DNA from: Lachnospiraceae bacterium UBA1729
GTDB lineage: Bacteria; Bacillota; Clostridia; Lachnospirales; Lachnospiraceae
DNA: 11,297 bases
Reading direction: 5' to 3'
Assembly (NCBI GenBank): GCA_002315945.1
Contig: DCIJ01000106.1
Location: forward strand, 1-11,297
Shown here piece after piece: positions 1 through 7,199 of the stretch. The notes under the pieces are model-generated. The model saw nothing but the letters and a program-made list of their open reading frames with translations, had not been told where the DNA came from and did no database searches. The first letter of the stretch is position 1. Each line of letters opens with the position of its first letter. Position numbers and translations under genes: made by a program.

Positions 1-17
1 TTAGAGCGATAAAGTGG

Positions 18-46
18 TTTAAATCATATTTAAATAATGTTATACT
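18..46 (+). promoter_or_regulatory. Likely sigma-A promoter with extended -10
   Basis: A TATACT -10 box at 41-46 is preceded by TG at 38-39, giving an extended -10 (TGTTATACT). A weaker -35 (TTTAAA, 18-23) sits exactly 17 bases upstream. Transcription would begin near position 53, leaving a short leader before the cytidylate kinase-like gene. Called by eye; the match is good but no start site is known. Confidence 0.6.
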
Positions 47-77
47 ATTCCAAAATATGTTTATTGGGAGGTGTACC

Positions 78-710
78 ATGAACACTATAATTACTATTGG
101 TAGACAGTATGGATCCGCAGGACGCGAGATTGGTGAAAAAGTTGCAGCACATTATGGAATTAAGTGCTATGACAAAGAACTGTTAGCCAGAGCGGCTAAG
201 GAAAGTGGATTCTGCACAGAGATGCTTGAGCATCATGACGAGAGACCAACAAATTCTTTTCTGTACAATCTGGTAATGGACACATACTCTTTTGGATATA
301 ATGCATCATCATTTGTTGATATGCCAATTAGTCATAAGGTATTTCTGGCTCAGTTTGATGCGATAAAAAAATTAGCAGGTGAAGGTCCCAGTGTAATAGT
401 TGGCAGATGTGCTGACTACGCTCTGGCTGATATGAAGAACTGTGTTCATCTCTTTATTTATGGTGATGAAGAGACCAAAATTAAAAGAATAGCTGAAAAG
501 TATAATCTTTCTCCTGAAAAGGCCAGAGAGACTATGATGAAGACTGACAAGCAGAGACAGAGCTATTATAACTACTATTCATCCAAAAAGTGGGGCAGAG
601 CAGATAGTTATGATTTATGTATAAATAGTTCTGTTCTTGGTGTTGATGGTACTGTTGACCTCATTATTCAGTATGTTGAGTTATGTGAGGCAAAAAATAA
701 AAATATCTAA
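78..710 (+). CDS. Cytidylate kinase-like family protein (P-loop nucleotide kinase fold)
   Basis: A 210-residue cytoplasmic protein of the cytidylate kinase-like family, which is common in Clostridia. The N-terminal GRQYGSAGREIG (residues 8-19) stands where true CMP kinases carry a Walker A loop, and its glycine/arginine pattern is typical of this subfamily. VGRCADY (108-114) and a lid-like DKQRQSYYNYY (157-167) are further hallmarks. The family is presumed to be a phosphotransferase, but the real substrate is unknown and it should not be called cmk. The start at 78 is chosen because GGGAGG at 66-71 lies 6 bases upstream; an in-frame ATG at 57 has no ribosome binding site and would add seven residues. 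It is the first gene after a promoter and is followed 13 bases later by an IMP cyclohydrolase gene, which suggests a nucleotide-related operon. Confidence 0.85.
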   Translation: MNTIITIGRQYGSAGREIGEKVAAHYGIKCYDKELLARAAKESGFCTEMLEHHDERPTNSFLYNLVMDTYSFGYNASSFVDMPISHKVFLAQFDAIKKLAGEGPSVIVGRCADYALADMKNCVHLFIYGDEETKIKRIAEKYNLSPEKARETMMKTDKQRQSYYNYYSSKKWGRADSYDLCINSSVLGVDGTVDLIIQYVELCEAKNKNI

Positions 711-723
711 GTAGGAGTGAATT

Positions 724-1437
724 ATGGAAACATTGGATTTGGCAAAAGAGTTAAGTAGTAATCCATACCCTGGGCGTGGAATTATTATTGGCATGTCTCC
801 TGATGGAAAATATGCTGTAACTGCATATTTTATTATGGGAAGAAGTGAGAACAGCAGAAACAGAGTTTTTGTTGAGGAAGGAGCTGGTATCAGGACTCAG
901 GCCTTTGATCCGGCTAAGCTTAAGGATCCAAGCCTTATAATATATGCTCCTGTCAGAGTTCTTGGAAACAAGACTATTGTAACAAATGGTGATCAGACAG
1001 ATACTATTTATGATGGAATGGATGATCAGCTTACATTTGAAAAGTCATTAACCAGTAGAAAATTTGAGCCAGATGGACCAAATTATACTCCCAGAATTTC
1101 AGGCGTAATGCATATTGAAAATGGCTCCTTTGATTATCAGATGTCAATTCTGAAGAGCAATGATGGTGATCCTAACTGCTGTAACAGATATACCTTCAGC
1201 TATGATAATCCAAAAGCAGGAGAGGGCAGATTCATTCATACCTATAAGGAGAATCTGGATCCACTTCCCAGCTTTGAAGGAGAACCAAAGAAGGTTTCTA
1301 TTAGCAATTATATTGATGGTTTTACAGATATGCTGTGGAACAATCTTAATGAAGAAAACAAGGTGTCACTATTTGTAAGATATATAAATATTGAAGATGG
1401 CACTTATACAACAAGAATTGTAAATAAGAATAAATAA
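724..1437 (+). CDS. IMP cyclohydrolase, PurO-type
   Basis: A 237-residue protein resembling the PurO-type IMP cyclohydrolase family, which closes the purine ring by converting FAICAR to IMP, the last step of de novo purine synthesis. Visible family-like segments are NPYPGRG (residues 13-19), the YFIMGRSENSRNRVF stretch (35-49) and VTNGDQTD (86-93). It is unrelated to the cyclohydrolase domain of bifunctional PurH. Some Clostridia use this single-domain enzyme with a separate AICAR transformylase; no transformylase gene lies in this window. AGGAG at 713-717 fits the ATG at 724. It is very probably cotranscribed with the cytidylate kinase-like gene just upstream. Family assignment is from recognition of sequence pattern; the activity is inferred. 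Confidence 0.8.
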   Translation: METLDLAKELSSNPYPGRGIIIGMSPDGKYAVTAYFIMGRSENSRNRVFVEEGAGIRTQAFDPAKLKDPSLIIYAPVRVLGNKTIVTNGDQTDTIYDGMDDQLTFEKSLTSRKFEPDGPNYTPRISGVMHIENGSFDYQMSILKSNDGDPNCCNRYTFSYDNPKAGEGRFIHTYKENLDPLPSFEGEPKKVSISNYIDGFTDMLWNNLNEENKVSLFVRYINIEDGTYTTRIVNKNK

Positions 1438-1496
1438 AAGTAGTTTTCAGGTATTGTAATCTGTGGAAAAAATAATTTTTTAAGGAGAGAAAAATA

Positions 1497-3017
1497 ATGG
1501 ATGCATCCTATGTACCTAGTGTCTATGCTACCTTCTGGGCACTTATCCCCCCTGTTGTTGCTATTGTACTGGCACTGATTACCAAAGAAGTGTATAGTTC
1601 ACTGTTTTTAGGAATCCTTTGTGGTGGACTGTTATATGCAAACTTTGCATTTGAGGCTTCAATGCTTCACATTTTTAATGATGGTATTCTGGCTGCAGTG
1701 TGTGATACCTATAATATGGGTATTCTTTTGTTCCTGATAATTTTGGGAGCTATGGTTTGCCTGATGAATAAGGCTGGTGGATCTGCTGCATTTGGTCGTT
1801 GGGCTTCTGGAAGAATCAAATCAAAGGTTGGAGCTCAGCTTGCAACCATATTATTAGGTGTTCTAATATTTATTGATGACTATTTTAACTGCCTTACAGT
1901 AGGCTCGGTTATGAGACCTGTAACTGATAAGCACAAGATTTCTCGCTCTAAGCTGGCATATTTGATTGATGCTACTGCTGCACCTGTATGTATTATTGCA
2001 CCAGTATCATCCTGGGCGGCTGCTGTCAGTGGTTTTGTTGAAGGTGAAGATGGACTGACTATTTTCCTCAAAGCAATCCCATATAATTACTATGCTCTGC
2101 TTACTATCATTATGATGGTTACTATGGTAATTTTAAAATTTGAATTTGGTACCATGGCAAAGGAAGAATATTGGGCTGAGATAGGAGAAGAAAACAAGAA
2201 TGATGGCCATTTTCAGCAGGTGTCTGAGGGAAAAGAGAATGGTCAGGTGAAGGATCTTATCATTCCGATAGTTTCACTTATTGTATGCTGTGTAATTGGA
2301 ATGATTTACTCAGGTGGATTCTTTACTGGTGAGAGCTTTATTTCTGCATTCTCTAACTCTGATGCATCAGTTGGTCTTGCATTGGGAAGCTTTTTCGCCT
2401 TGGTGATTACAATAATTTATTACATGATTAGAAGAATCCTTAAGTTCCGCGAGTGTATGGATTGTGTTCCAGAAGGTTTTAAGGCAATGGTTCCTGCTAT
2501 TATGATTCTTTCATTTGCATGGACTCTTAAAAATATGACTGATTCTCTTGGTGCTAAGCAGTATGTGGCAGCTCTGGTTGAACAGTCTGCAGGAAGTCTT
2601 TTGAATCTCCTTCCAGCTATTATTTTTGTTATTGCCTGTCTGTTAGCATTTGCAACAGGAACCAGCTGGGGTACCTTTGGTATTCTTATTCCTATAGTTG
2701 TAACTGCATTCAGCGGTGTTGATGAGAAAATGATGATTATTTCTATCTCAGCTTGTATGGCTGGAGCTGTATGTGGAGATCATTGCTCACCTATTTCAGA
2801 TACTACTATTATGGCATCTGCAGGAGCTCAGTGTGATCATGTAAAACATGTATCTACCCAGCTTCCATACGCAGTTCTCTGTGCAGGCGTTTCTTTTGTA
2901 ACATATTTGATTGCAGGCTTTGTGAAGAATGCGCCAGTATGTCTTGCAATTGGAATCGTTCTGATGATTGGAACTCTTGTGGTGGTTAAGAATATGTTTA
3001 AAAATAAAAATGCTTAA
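1497..3017 (+). CDS. Na+/H+ antiporter, NhaC family
   Basis: A 506-residue polytopic inner-membrane protein with roughly ten or more hydrophobic segments. It carries family signatures: FIDDYFNCLTVG (residues 125-136), ATGTSWGTFG (386-395) and the C-terminal GDHCSPISDTTIMASAGA (427-444) followed by DHVKHVSTQLPYA. These belong to the NhaC-type antiporters, which exchange protons for sodium or, in some members, organic acids. A charged hydrophilic loop at about 215-252 separates the two membrane halves. The exact substrate cannot be read from sequence: NhaC, a malate-lactate type antiporter or an amino-acid exchanger all remain possible. AAGGAGA at 1482-1488 places the start at 1497. It lies 59 bases after the IMP cyclohydrolase gene with no clear terminator between, so readthrough from the upstream operon is likely. 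A stem-loop terminator follows the stop codon. Confidence 0.88.
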   Translation: MDASYVPSVYATFWALIPPVVAIVLALITKEVYSSLFLGILCGGLLYANFAFEASMLHIFNDGILAAVCDTYNMGILLFLIILGAMVCLMNKAGGSAAFGRWASGRIKSKVGAQLATILLGVLIFIDDYFNCLTVGSVMRPVTDKHKISRSKLAYLIDATAAPVCIIAPVSSWAAAVSGFVEGEDGLTIFLKAIPYNYYALLTIIMMVTMVILKFEFGTMAKEEYWAEIGEENKNDGHFQQVSEGKENGQVKDLIIPIVSLIVCCVIGMIYSGGFFTGESFISAFSNSDASVGLALGSFFALVITIIYYMIRRILKFRECMDCVPEGFKAMVPAIMILSFAWTLKNMTDSLGAKQYVAALVEQSAGSLLNLLPAIIFVIACLLAFATGTSWGTFGILIPIVVTAFSGVDEKMMIISISACMAGAVCGDHCSPISDTTIMASAGAQCDHVKHVSTQLPYAVLCAGVSFVTYLIAGFVKNAPVCLAIGIVLMIGTLVVVKNMFKNKNA

Positions 3018-3038
3018 TTTTGCACCAAAATGATTATT

Positions 3039-3078
3039 AAGTCCTGTTGGCTAATTTAGCGACAGGACTTATATTTTA
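3039..3078 (+). terminator. Rho-independent terminator after the antiporter gene
   Basis: AAGTCCTGT (3039-3047) pairs perfectly with ACAGGACTT (3062-3070). The loop folds further, GCTA (3050-3053) with TAGC (3057-3060), giving a nearly continuous stem of about 13 pairs. The following ATATTTTA is only a moderate T tract, so termination may be incomplete. Confidence 0.75.
3047..3075 (+). promoter_or_regulatory. Possible promoter for the metallophosphoesterase operon, overlapping the terminator
   Basis: TTGGCT (3047-3052) and TATATT (3070-3075) are 17 bases apart, matching 4 of 6 and 5 of 6 positions of the sigma-A consensus. Both lie inside the terminator of the preceding gene. It would start transcription about 30 bases before the next gene. 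In AT-rich DNA such matches occur by chance, so this is tentative. Confidence 0.35.
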
Positions 3079-3114
3079 CTGTACATATTGTATTAAAAGG
3101 TTTGGAGTTGGAAT

Positions 3115-3795
3115 ATGAGAATAATGCTTATTGCAGATGAACCTACAGGAGTATTATGGGAACATTTGGACAAAAGCATACTTGAGGGGTTGGATTTAAT
3201 AATTTCCTGTGGAGATTTACCACCAAAATATTTGGATTTCATAGTTACATTTGCCCCATGTCCACTGTTTTATGTGCATGGAAATCATGACGATAGTTAT
3301 GAATATACACCACCTACTGGCTGTGACTGTATTGAGGATAAGGTTGTTGTATACAAGGGCATTAGATTTTTAGGGATTGGTGGCTCCCAACGGTATAAAG
3401 ATGGAAAAAATCAGTATACTGAAAAGGAAATGAAAGCCAAAATTAGTCAGATAAATAAGAGTATAAAATATAGAAAAGGGATAGATATTCTGGTCACACA
3501 TGCTCCGGCCAAGGGACTGGGGGATAGTGAGGATTTGCCCCACAGAGGATTTGAGTGCGTTAGACAGCTAGTTGATAAGCATAAACCGAAATATATGTTT
3601 CATGGGCATGTTCATATGAACTACGGTCCCAAGGTTCCAAGAATTATTAACTATAATGAAACAACTATTGTAAATGGTTACAGATATTATATTCTCGACA
3701 TTGATTCCAGTCAGTTCAATTATAATGGCTGTATCTGGGATAGAATAAAGGTATGGTTTGACAGGATTATAACTTTAAATGGTTATTTTATTTAA
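3115..3795 (+). CDS. Calcineurin-like metallophosphoesterase with altered first metal motif
   Basis: A 226-residue soluble protein of the calcineurin-like phosphoesterase superfamily. Motifs in order are D8 (in IADEP), CGD (32-34), GNHD (56-59), VTH (127-129) and GHVH (164-167), which normally hold two metal ions for phosphoester hydrolysis. The first motif is usually D-x-H; here it reads D8-E9-P10, so one metal-ligand histidine is missing while all others remain. From memory, related Clostridia proteins also carry DE-type variants, so this may be a subfamily trait rather than damage. There is no signal peptide. The substrate is unknown. A weak GGAG at 3104-3107 precedes the ATG. The stop codon ends 15 bases before the start of the next gene, with which it surely forms an operon. 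Confidence 0.82.
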   Translation: MRIMLIADEPTGVLWEHLDKSILEGLDLIISCGDLPPKYLDFIVTFAPCPLFYVHGNHDDSYEYTPPTGCDCIEDKVVVYKGIRFLGIGGSQRYKDGKNQYTEKEMKAKISQINKSIKYRKGIDILVTHAPAKGLGDSEDLPHRGFECVRQLVDKHKPKYMFHGHVHMNYGPKVPRIINYNETTIVNGYRYYILDIDSSQFNYNGCIWDRIKVWFDRIITLNGYFI

Positions 3796-3810
3796 GTGGA
3801 GATTACAAGT

Positions 3811-5736
3811 ATGAATGGTTATGGAGAAGCAAGTAATGCTTACGCAAATGCCAGAAATAAGGGAAGATGGAGTCTGGAGAACCTATTATCAGATGATGGT
3901 AAGGAGCTTGTCGCATTAAGTAAGCTTGTTCCGGATATTGATCAGTATAGGGAACAAAAGGTTGGACTCAGAGAAATAGATGTAGATAAAATTGTGGGAA
4001 CAGTCTATCCAGGCAGAACTAACAGTTTTACCAAGGGATTCATGCCGACTATGGAAGAAGGCAGTGAATTTGCCGGAAAATGGATAAGCTTATATGAGTC
4101 ATTTCTAGATATTGGAATTAGAGATGCCATAAAAGTGTATGAGTATATGGGGCTGTATTATGTTCTTGAAGGGAACAAGAGAGTTTCTGTGCTCAAATAC
4201 AGTGAACAGGCGGTGGCTCTGGCTGATATATACCGAAAGGTTCCTCCCTATGATGAGAATAACGAAGAAATAAAACTATATTATGAATATATGCATTTTG
4301 AAGAAATTTCTGGGCTAAATAACATTTTCTTCAAAATGTTGGGTAATGCGGACAAGTTTCTTGCTGCAGTTAACGAAGAGACCTGGTCTGATATTACTAA
4401 AGAAAATATCAGATCCTATGTGTACAGAGTAGAAAGAATTTTTGATTCCCTGAGAAAGAAGCCGGAAAATTATACTATTGGAGATGCGTGCGTAACATTA
4501 TTTAGTATATTCGGATATGAAAACTGTCTGGAGGCTGATGAGTATCAGACAAGAGAGCAGATACTCAAAGCCTGGAGCGAAATAAGTATATTAGATAATA
4601 AAGAGGGCGTGAGCCTTGTGACGGACCAGTCTGATCTTGAAAAGAAGAATTTACTGTCAAAGGCCTTCTCACCGAAACTTACAAAGCCCAAAATAGCATT
4701 CCTGTATGGTTCAGATATAGATACCTCCAGGTATGCAATGAACCATGAAAAGGGAAGACTGGAACTACAAAATATCTACGGTGACAGAATTGAAACATAT
4801 CCGTATGCAAATGTTGTTGGTGACAGGACAGGAAATGAAGCTGTTAGGGAAATTGAGGATACAATTAAGGAAGCTATAAGTGGGGGCTGCAAACTCATAT
4901 TTACCACAGAAGGGTATATGGCCCAGCCAACTCTTAAGATAGCATTGGAACATCCGGAGTGTTATTTCTTTAACTGTTCTATTAATCATATGATGAGTGC
5001 TGTCCGGTGCTATCAGGTTAGAATGTATGAGATAAAGTTTTTATTAGGCGCTATTGCTGCGCAGATTTCAGATACTGATCTGATTGGCTACGAGGCAGAT
5101 TTTCCGATAAATGGAACCTGTGCGTCAATAAATGCTTTTGCCAGAGGGGCGAGAATGATTAATCCCCGGGCAAAGATAGAATTAAAGTGGGCTCAGCTGG
5201 ACGGTTATGAGAGGGATACCTTTGATACGGAAAAAATAAAAGTAATTATGGGTTCTGAACTCATGGATTATAATGATATGACCAGACCCTATGGTCTGTA
5301 TATCAACCACAAAGAAGAGCTGTCTATTGAACATCTTGGTTTGGCCGCAATTAGTATTAACTGGGGCAGATTCTATGAAAAGATTCTGGACAGTGTTCTT
5401 GAAGGCCTGTTTAATCCTAAGGGCAAGAAGGCCGTTAATTACTGGTGGGGATTTGAAGAAGGTGTAGTTCAAATTGTTAAATCCAGAAGACTGCCAGAGT
5501 CTGTAAGAAGAATGAATAACTATCTTACAAAAGGAATAATAGATGGTTCCCTTACTCCTTTTTCAGGAACAATTATTAACCAGGCAGGTGAGATTGTTAC
5601 TAATCATGGAGGACTAATGAATCTGAAGGAGATAATGGAAATTGATTATCTCGAGGATAATATTATTGGGGAGATTCCTCCTATTGAACGTTTTAACAGA
5701 CACGCACAGATGATATTAGGTAAAATAGATGACTAG
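3811..5736 (+). CDS. BMP/PnrA-type nucleoside-binding domain protein with ParB/sulfiredoxin-like N-terminal segment, no signal peptide
   Basis: A 641-residue protein with two recognisable parts. Residues 55-145 resemble the ParB/sulfiredoxin fold: a D-V-D-K-I strand near 57 and YYVLEGNKRVSVLKY (116-130), where GNKRVSV parallels the ParB box. Residues 290-585 resemble the basic membrane protein (BMP/PnrA) family of substrate-binding proteins: KIAFLYGSDID opens the first Rossmann-like strand, and LIFTTEGYM (362-370), DLIGYEADFPINGT (423-436) and LAAISINWGRFYEKI follow. BMP proteins are normally exported lipoproteins that bind purine nucleosides for an ABC importer. Here there is no signal peptide or lipobox, and no transporter gene nearby, so a cytoplasmic sensor or nucleoside-binding role is inferred. 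The ATG at 3811 is chosen because GGAG (3798-3801) lies 9 bases before it; a GTG at 3796 has no ribosome binding site. Function is not established. Confidence 0.75.
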   Translation: MNGYGEASNAYANARNKGRWSLENLLSDDGKELVALSKLVPDIDQYREQKVGLREIDVDKIVGTVYPGRTNSFTKGFMPTMEEGSEFAGKWISLYESFLDIGIRDAIKVYEYMGLYYVLEGNKRVSVLKYSEQAVALADIYRKVPPYDENNEEIKLYYEYMHFEEISGLNNIFFKMLGNADKFLAAVNEETWSDITKENIRSYVYRVERIFDSLRKKPENYTIGDACVTLFSIFGYENCLEADEYQTREQILKAWSEISILDNKEGVSLVTDQSDLEKKNLLSKAFSPKLTKPKIAFLYGSDIDTSRYAMNHEKGRLELQNIYGDRIETYPYANVVGDRTGNEAVREIEDTIKEAISGGCKLIFTTEGYMAQPTLKIALEHPECYFFNCSINHMMSAVRCYQVRMYEIKFLLGAIAAQISDTDLIGYEADFPINGTCASINAFARGARMINPRAKIELKWAQLDGYERDTFDTEKIKVIMGSELMDYNDMTRPYGLYINHKEELSIEHLGLAAISINWGRFYEKILDSVLEGLFNPKGKKAVNYWWGFEEGVVQIVKSRRLPESVRRMNNYLTKGIIDGSLTPFSGTIINQAGEIVTNHGGLMNLKEIMEIDYLEDNIIGEIPPIERFNRHAQMILGKIDD

Positions 5737-6058
5737 AGTATCAATATTTGTAAATGCCAATGATGAATATTTAGGATATTCGTTACAGGGACATGCAATG
5801 TTTGCGCCCAATGGAAGCGATATAGTATGTGCTGCCCTGTCTGCCCTGGCAATTAGTACAGCCAATTCAATTGAAATGATTTCTGGACAGGTTCCAGAAA
5901 CTGATATGGACCAGGACGAGGGAATTTTATGTGTGACCTTTCCCTGGGAGGCCAATTATGAAACCGGTCTTTTTATGAAGTCCTTTGAGCTGGCAGTGAA
6001 TGATATTGCAAAACAGTATAAGGATAATGTCTCATTTAAAAAGATGACAATTAATTAA
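5729..6058 (+). CDS. Ribosomal-processing cysteine protease Prp-like protein
   Basis: A 109-residue protein of the Prp (YsxB-like) family. The catalytic pair is visible as GHA with H22 and DIVCAALSAL with C34, at the family spacing of 12 residues. In Firmicutes, Prp removes a short N-terminal extension from ribosomal protein L27 and is usually encoded between rplU and rpmA. Neither of those genes is in the window. Here the gene starts inside the end of the BMP-domain gene (8-base overlap), implying translational coupling, and lies upstream of rplS. It may be the cell's only Prp in an unusual place, or a second paralogue with another substrate. The length matches the family. The family assignment is strong; the substrate is inferred, so the prp symbol is withheld. 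Confidence 0.82.
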   Translation: MTRVSIFVNANDEYLGYSLQGHAMFAPNGSDIVCAALSALAISTANSIEMISGQVPETDMDQDEGILCVTFPWEANYETGLFMKSFELAVNDIAKQYKDNVSFKKMTIN

Positions 6059-6060
6059 AT

Positions 6061-6114
6061 ACTATCATTGAAAAAATAATAGTTGCATTTTATTTATCTT
6101 TATGATAATTTATA
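6061..6114 (+). promoter_or_regulatory. Probable promoter region for rplS
   Basis: This AT-rich stretch follows a Prp-like gene and precedes a structured rplS leader, so a promoter is expected. Candidates are TTGAAA (6068-6073) with TATTTA (6091-6096), or TTGCAT (6083-6088) with TAATTT (6106-6111), each with a 17-base spacer. I cannot choose between them. A weak AT-only inverted repeat (ACTAT at 6061-6065 with ATAGT at 6079-6083) could be a poor terminator for the upstream operon. Confidence 0.35.
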
Positions 6115-6188
6115 TGAGTTGTAAAAGTGAGATGGTCCGCTGTTGCCATAGGGGCATTAAGAACGTCCATGTTAACAGGAGGAAAGAA
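6115..6188 (+). promoter_or_regulatory. Structured rplS leader, candidate L19 autoregulatory element
   Basis: CTGTT (6140-6144) can pair with AACAG (6174-6178), and TCC (6136-6138) with GGA (6181-6183) across a small internal loop, which would cover the AGGAGG Shine-Dalgarno (6177-6182). Inside, TGCC (6144-6147) can pair with GGCA (6153-6156). Firmicute rplS genes are known to carry an L19 leader in which L19 is thought to repress its own synthesis, and this layout fits. I recognise it by position and pairing only; no covariance model was run. Confidence 0.55.
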
Positions 6189-6536
6189 ATGAACGCAATT
6201 ATTAAAGCAATCGAAGATGCACAGCTTAAAGCTGAAATCACAGAATTCAACGTTGGTGATACTGTAAAGGTTTACGGTAAAATCAAGGAAGGTAACAGAG
6301 AAAGAATTCAGGTTTTCGAAGGCACTGTTATTAAGAAACAGGGTGGAAGCAACCGTGCTACATTTACTGTAAGAAAAGCATCAAACGGTGTTGGTGTTGA
6401 GAAGACATGGCCTCTTCACTCTCCTAACGTAGAGAAGATTGAAGTAGTTAGACGTGGTAAAGTAAGACGTGCTAAACTGTTCTACTTAAGAGACAGAATC
6501 GGTAAAGCAGCCAAAGTTAAAGAGGTTGTAAGATAA
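6189..6536 (+). CDS. rplS: 50S ribosomal protein L19
   Basis: A 115-residue basic protein that is a clear match to bacterial L19, which sits at the 30S-50S interface of the ribosome. It shows the usual FNVGDTVKVYGKIKEGNRER, IQVFEGTVIKKQGG, TFTVRKASNGVGVEKTWPLHSP and VRRGKVRRAKLFYLRDR blocks, with normal length. The start at 6189 follows AGGAGG (6177-6182) by 6 bases and gives the standard MNAIIKAIEDAQL beginning; the longer in-frame reading from 6102 runs through the leader and is rejected. Codon use is richer in strongly expressed codons (GGT, AAC, GAA, CGT) than in its neighbours, as expected. It is followed by a strong terminator, so it is probably transcribed mostly as its own unit. The trmD and rpsP genes that often precede rplS are absent here. 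Confidence 0.97.
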   Translation: MNAIIKAIEDAQLKAEITEFNVGDTVKVYGKIKEGNRERIQVFEGTVIKKQGGSNRATFTVRKASNGVGVEKTWPLHSPNVEKIEVVRRGKVRRAKLFYLRDRIGKAAKVKEVVR

Positions 6537-6548
6537 TAGTTCAAAATT

Positions 6549-6577
6549 AAGGGGGTTGATAATCAACTCCCTTTTTT
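6549..6577 (+). terminator. Strong rho-independent terminator after rplS
   Basis: AAGGGGGTTGA (6549-6559) pairs with TCAACTCCCTT (6563-6573), an 11-pair stem with one G-T wobble and a 3-base loop, followed by more T residues to 6577. It leaves only 15 bases before the next ATG, so the downstream genes either depend on readthrough or on a promoter that I do not see. Confidence 0.92.
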
Positions 6578-6592
6578 ACTAGGTGGCAGATT

Positions 6593-7180
6593 ATGGCTAA
6601 AAAAGTAAAGGGATTAAGCTTCTATACAAAGAAAAAAACCCTCAGCAAATCGTTGCTGCATGAAATCTTTTCATGGGTATTTCTAATGTTTGTTTCAGTG
6701 ATTACAGCATTGATTTTTACTTTTGCAGCTGGTATGAGTATCAGAATGTTGGGAATCTCAATGGCGCCTACTCTGCTAAATGGCCAGGAGGTTCTGGTTA
6801 ACAGAGTTATTTACAATATGGCTTCACCTAAAAGAGGAGACGTAATTGTATTCAAACTCCACGCAGTTCAGGAAAGTAATTATTACATAAAGCGTGTAAT
6901 AGGAGTACCAGGAGATACGGTTCAGATTATTGATGGACGTGTGTTTATTAACGGCGAAATGTATCATGAAAGCAGTGCCTTTGATAAAATTGCAGATCCT
7001 GGAACAGCAGAAGAGCCGATAACCCTGAAAGATAATGAGTTCTTTGTGCTGGGTGATAATAGAAATAATTCAGAAGACAGTAGAAATGCTGATATTGGTC
7101 TTATAACTGAAGATATGATAACCGGAAGAGCATGGTTTGCCCTGGCAAATGGTGTCAACGGAATGAATTTTGTAAAATAG
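6593..7180 (+). CDS. lepB: Signal peptidase I (first copy)
   Basis: A 195-residue type I signal peptidase, which cleaves signal peptides from exported proteins at the outer face of the membrane. A basic cytoplasmic N-terminus (residues 1-20) leads into one membrane segment (about 23-47). The catalytic serine is S56 in GISMAPTLL, and the general base lysine is K100 in YYIKRVIGVPGD. RGDVIVF (81-87) and VLGDNRNNSEDSR (152-164) complete the conserved boxes. The S-M-x-P-T-L box is canonical. AGGTGG (6581-6586) fits the ATG at 6593. It lies just behind the rplS terminator and 19 bases before rbgA. A second signal peptidase gene lies on the other side of rbgA. Confidence 0.94.
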   Translation: MAKKVKGLSFYTKKKTLSKSLLHEIFSWVFLMFVSVITALIFTFAAGMSIRMLGISMAPTLLNGQEVLVNRVIYNMASPKRGDVIVFKLHAVQESNYYIKRVIGVPGDTVQIIDGRVFINGEMYHESSAFDKIADPGTAEEPITLKDNEFFVLGDNRNNSEDSRNADIGLITEDMITGRAWFALANGVNGMNFVK

Positions 7181-7199
7181 ACAATCGGGAAGGAAGACT

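Noticed and set aside
78..710. Calling the first gene a true cytidylate kinase (cmk)
   Set aside because: It lacks a canonical Walker A GxxGxGK(S/T) loop and carries the GRQYGSAGREIG signature of the cytidylate kinase-like family, whose substrate is unknown.
1467..1482. Opposed A and T runs (AAAAAATAATTTTTT) before the antiporter gene as a terminator
   Set aside because: The stem would be made only of A-T pairs, with no GC core, so it is too weak to call. It more likely just keeps the ribosome binding site unstructured.
3796..3810. GTG start for the BMP-domain protein
   Set aside because: No ribosome binding site precedes it, while GGAG at 3798-3801 is well placed for the ATG at 3811.
6102..6188. 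An N-terminal extension of L19 by 29 codons
   Set aside because: The extension lacks a ribosome binding site, is not part of any known L19 and coincides with the structured leader; the AGGAGG before 6189 decides the start.
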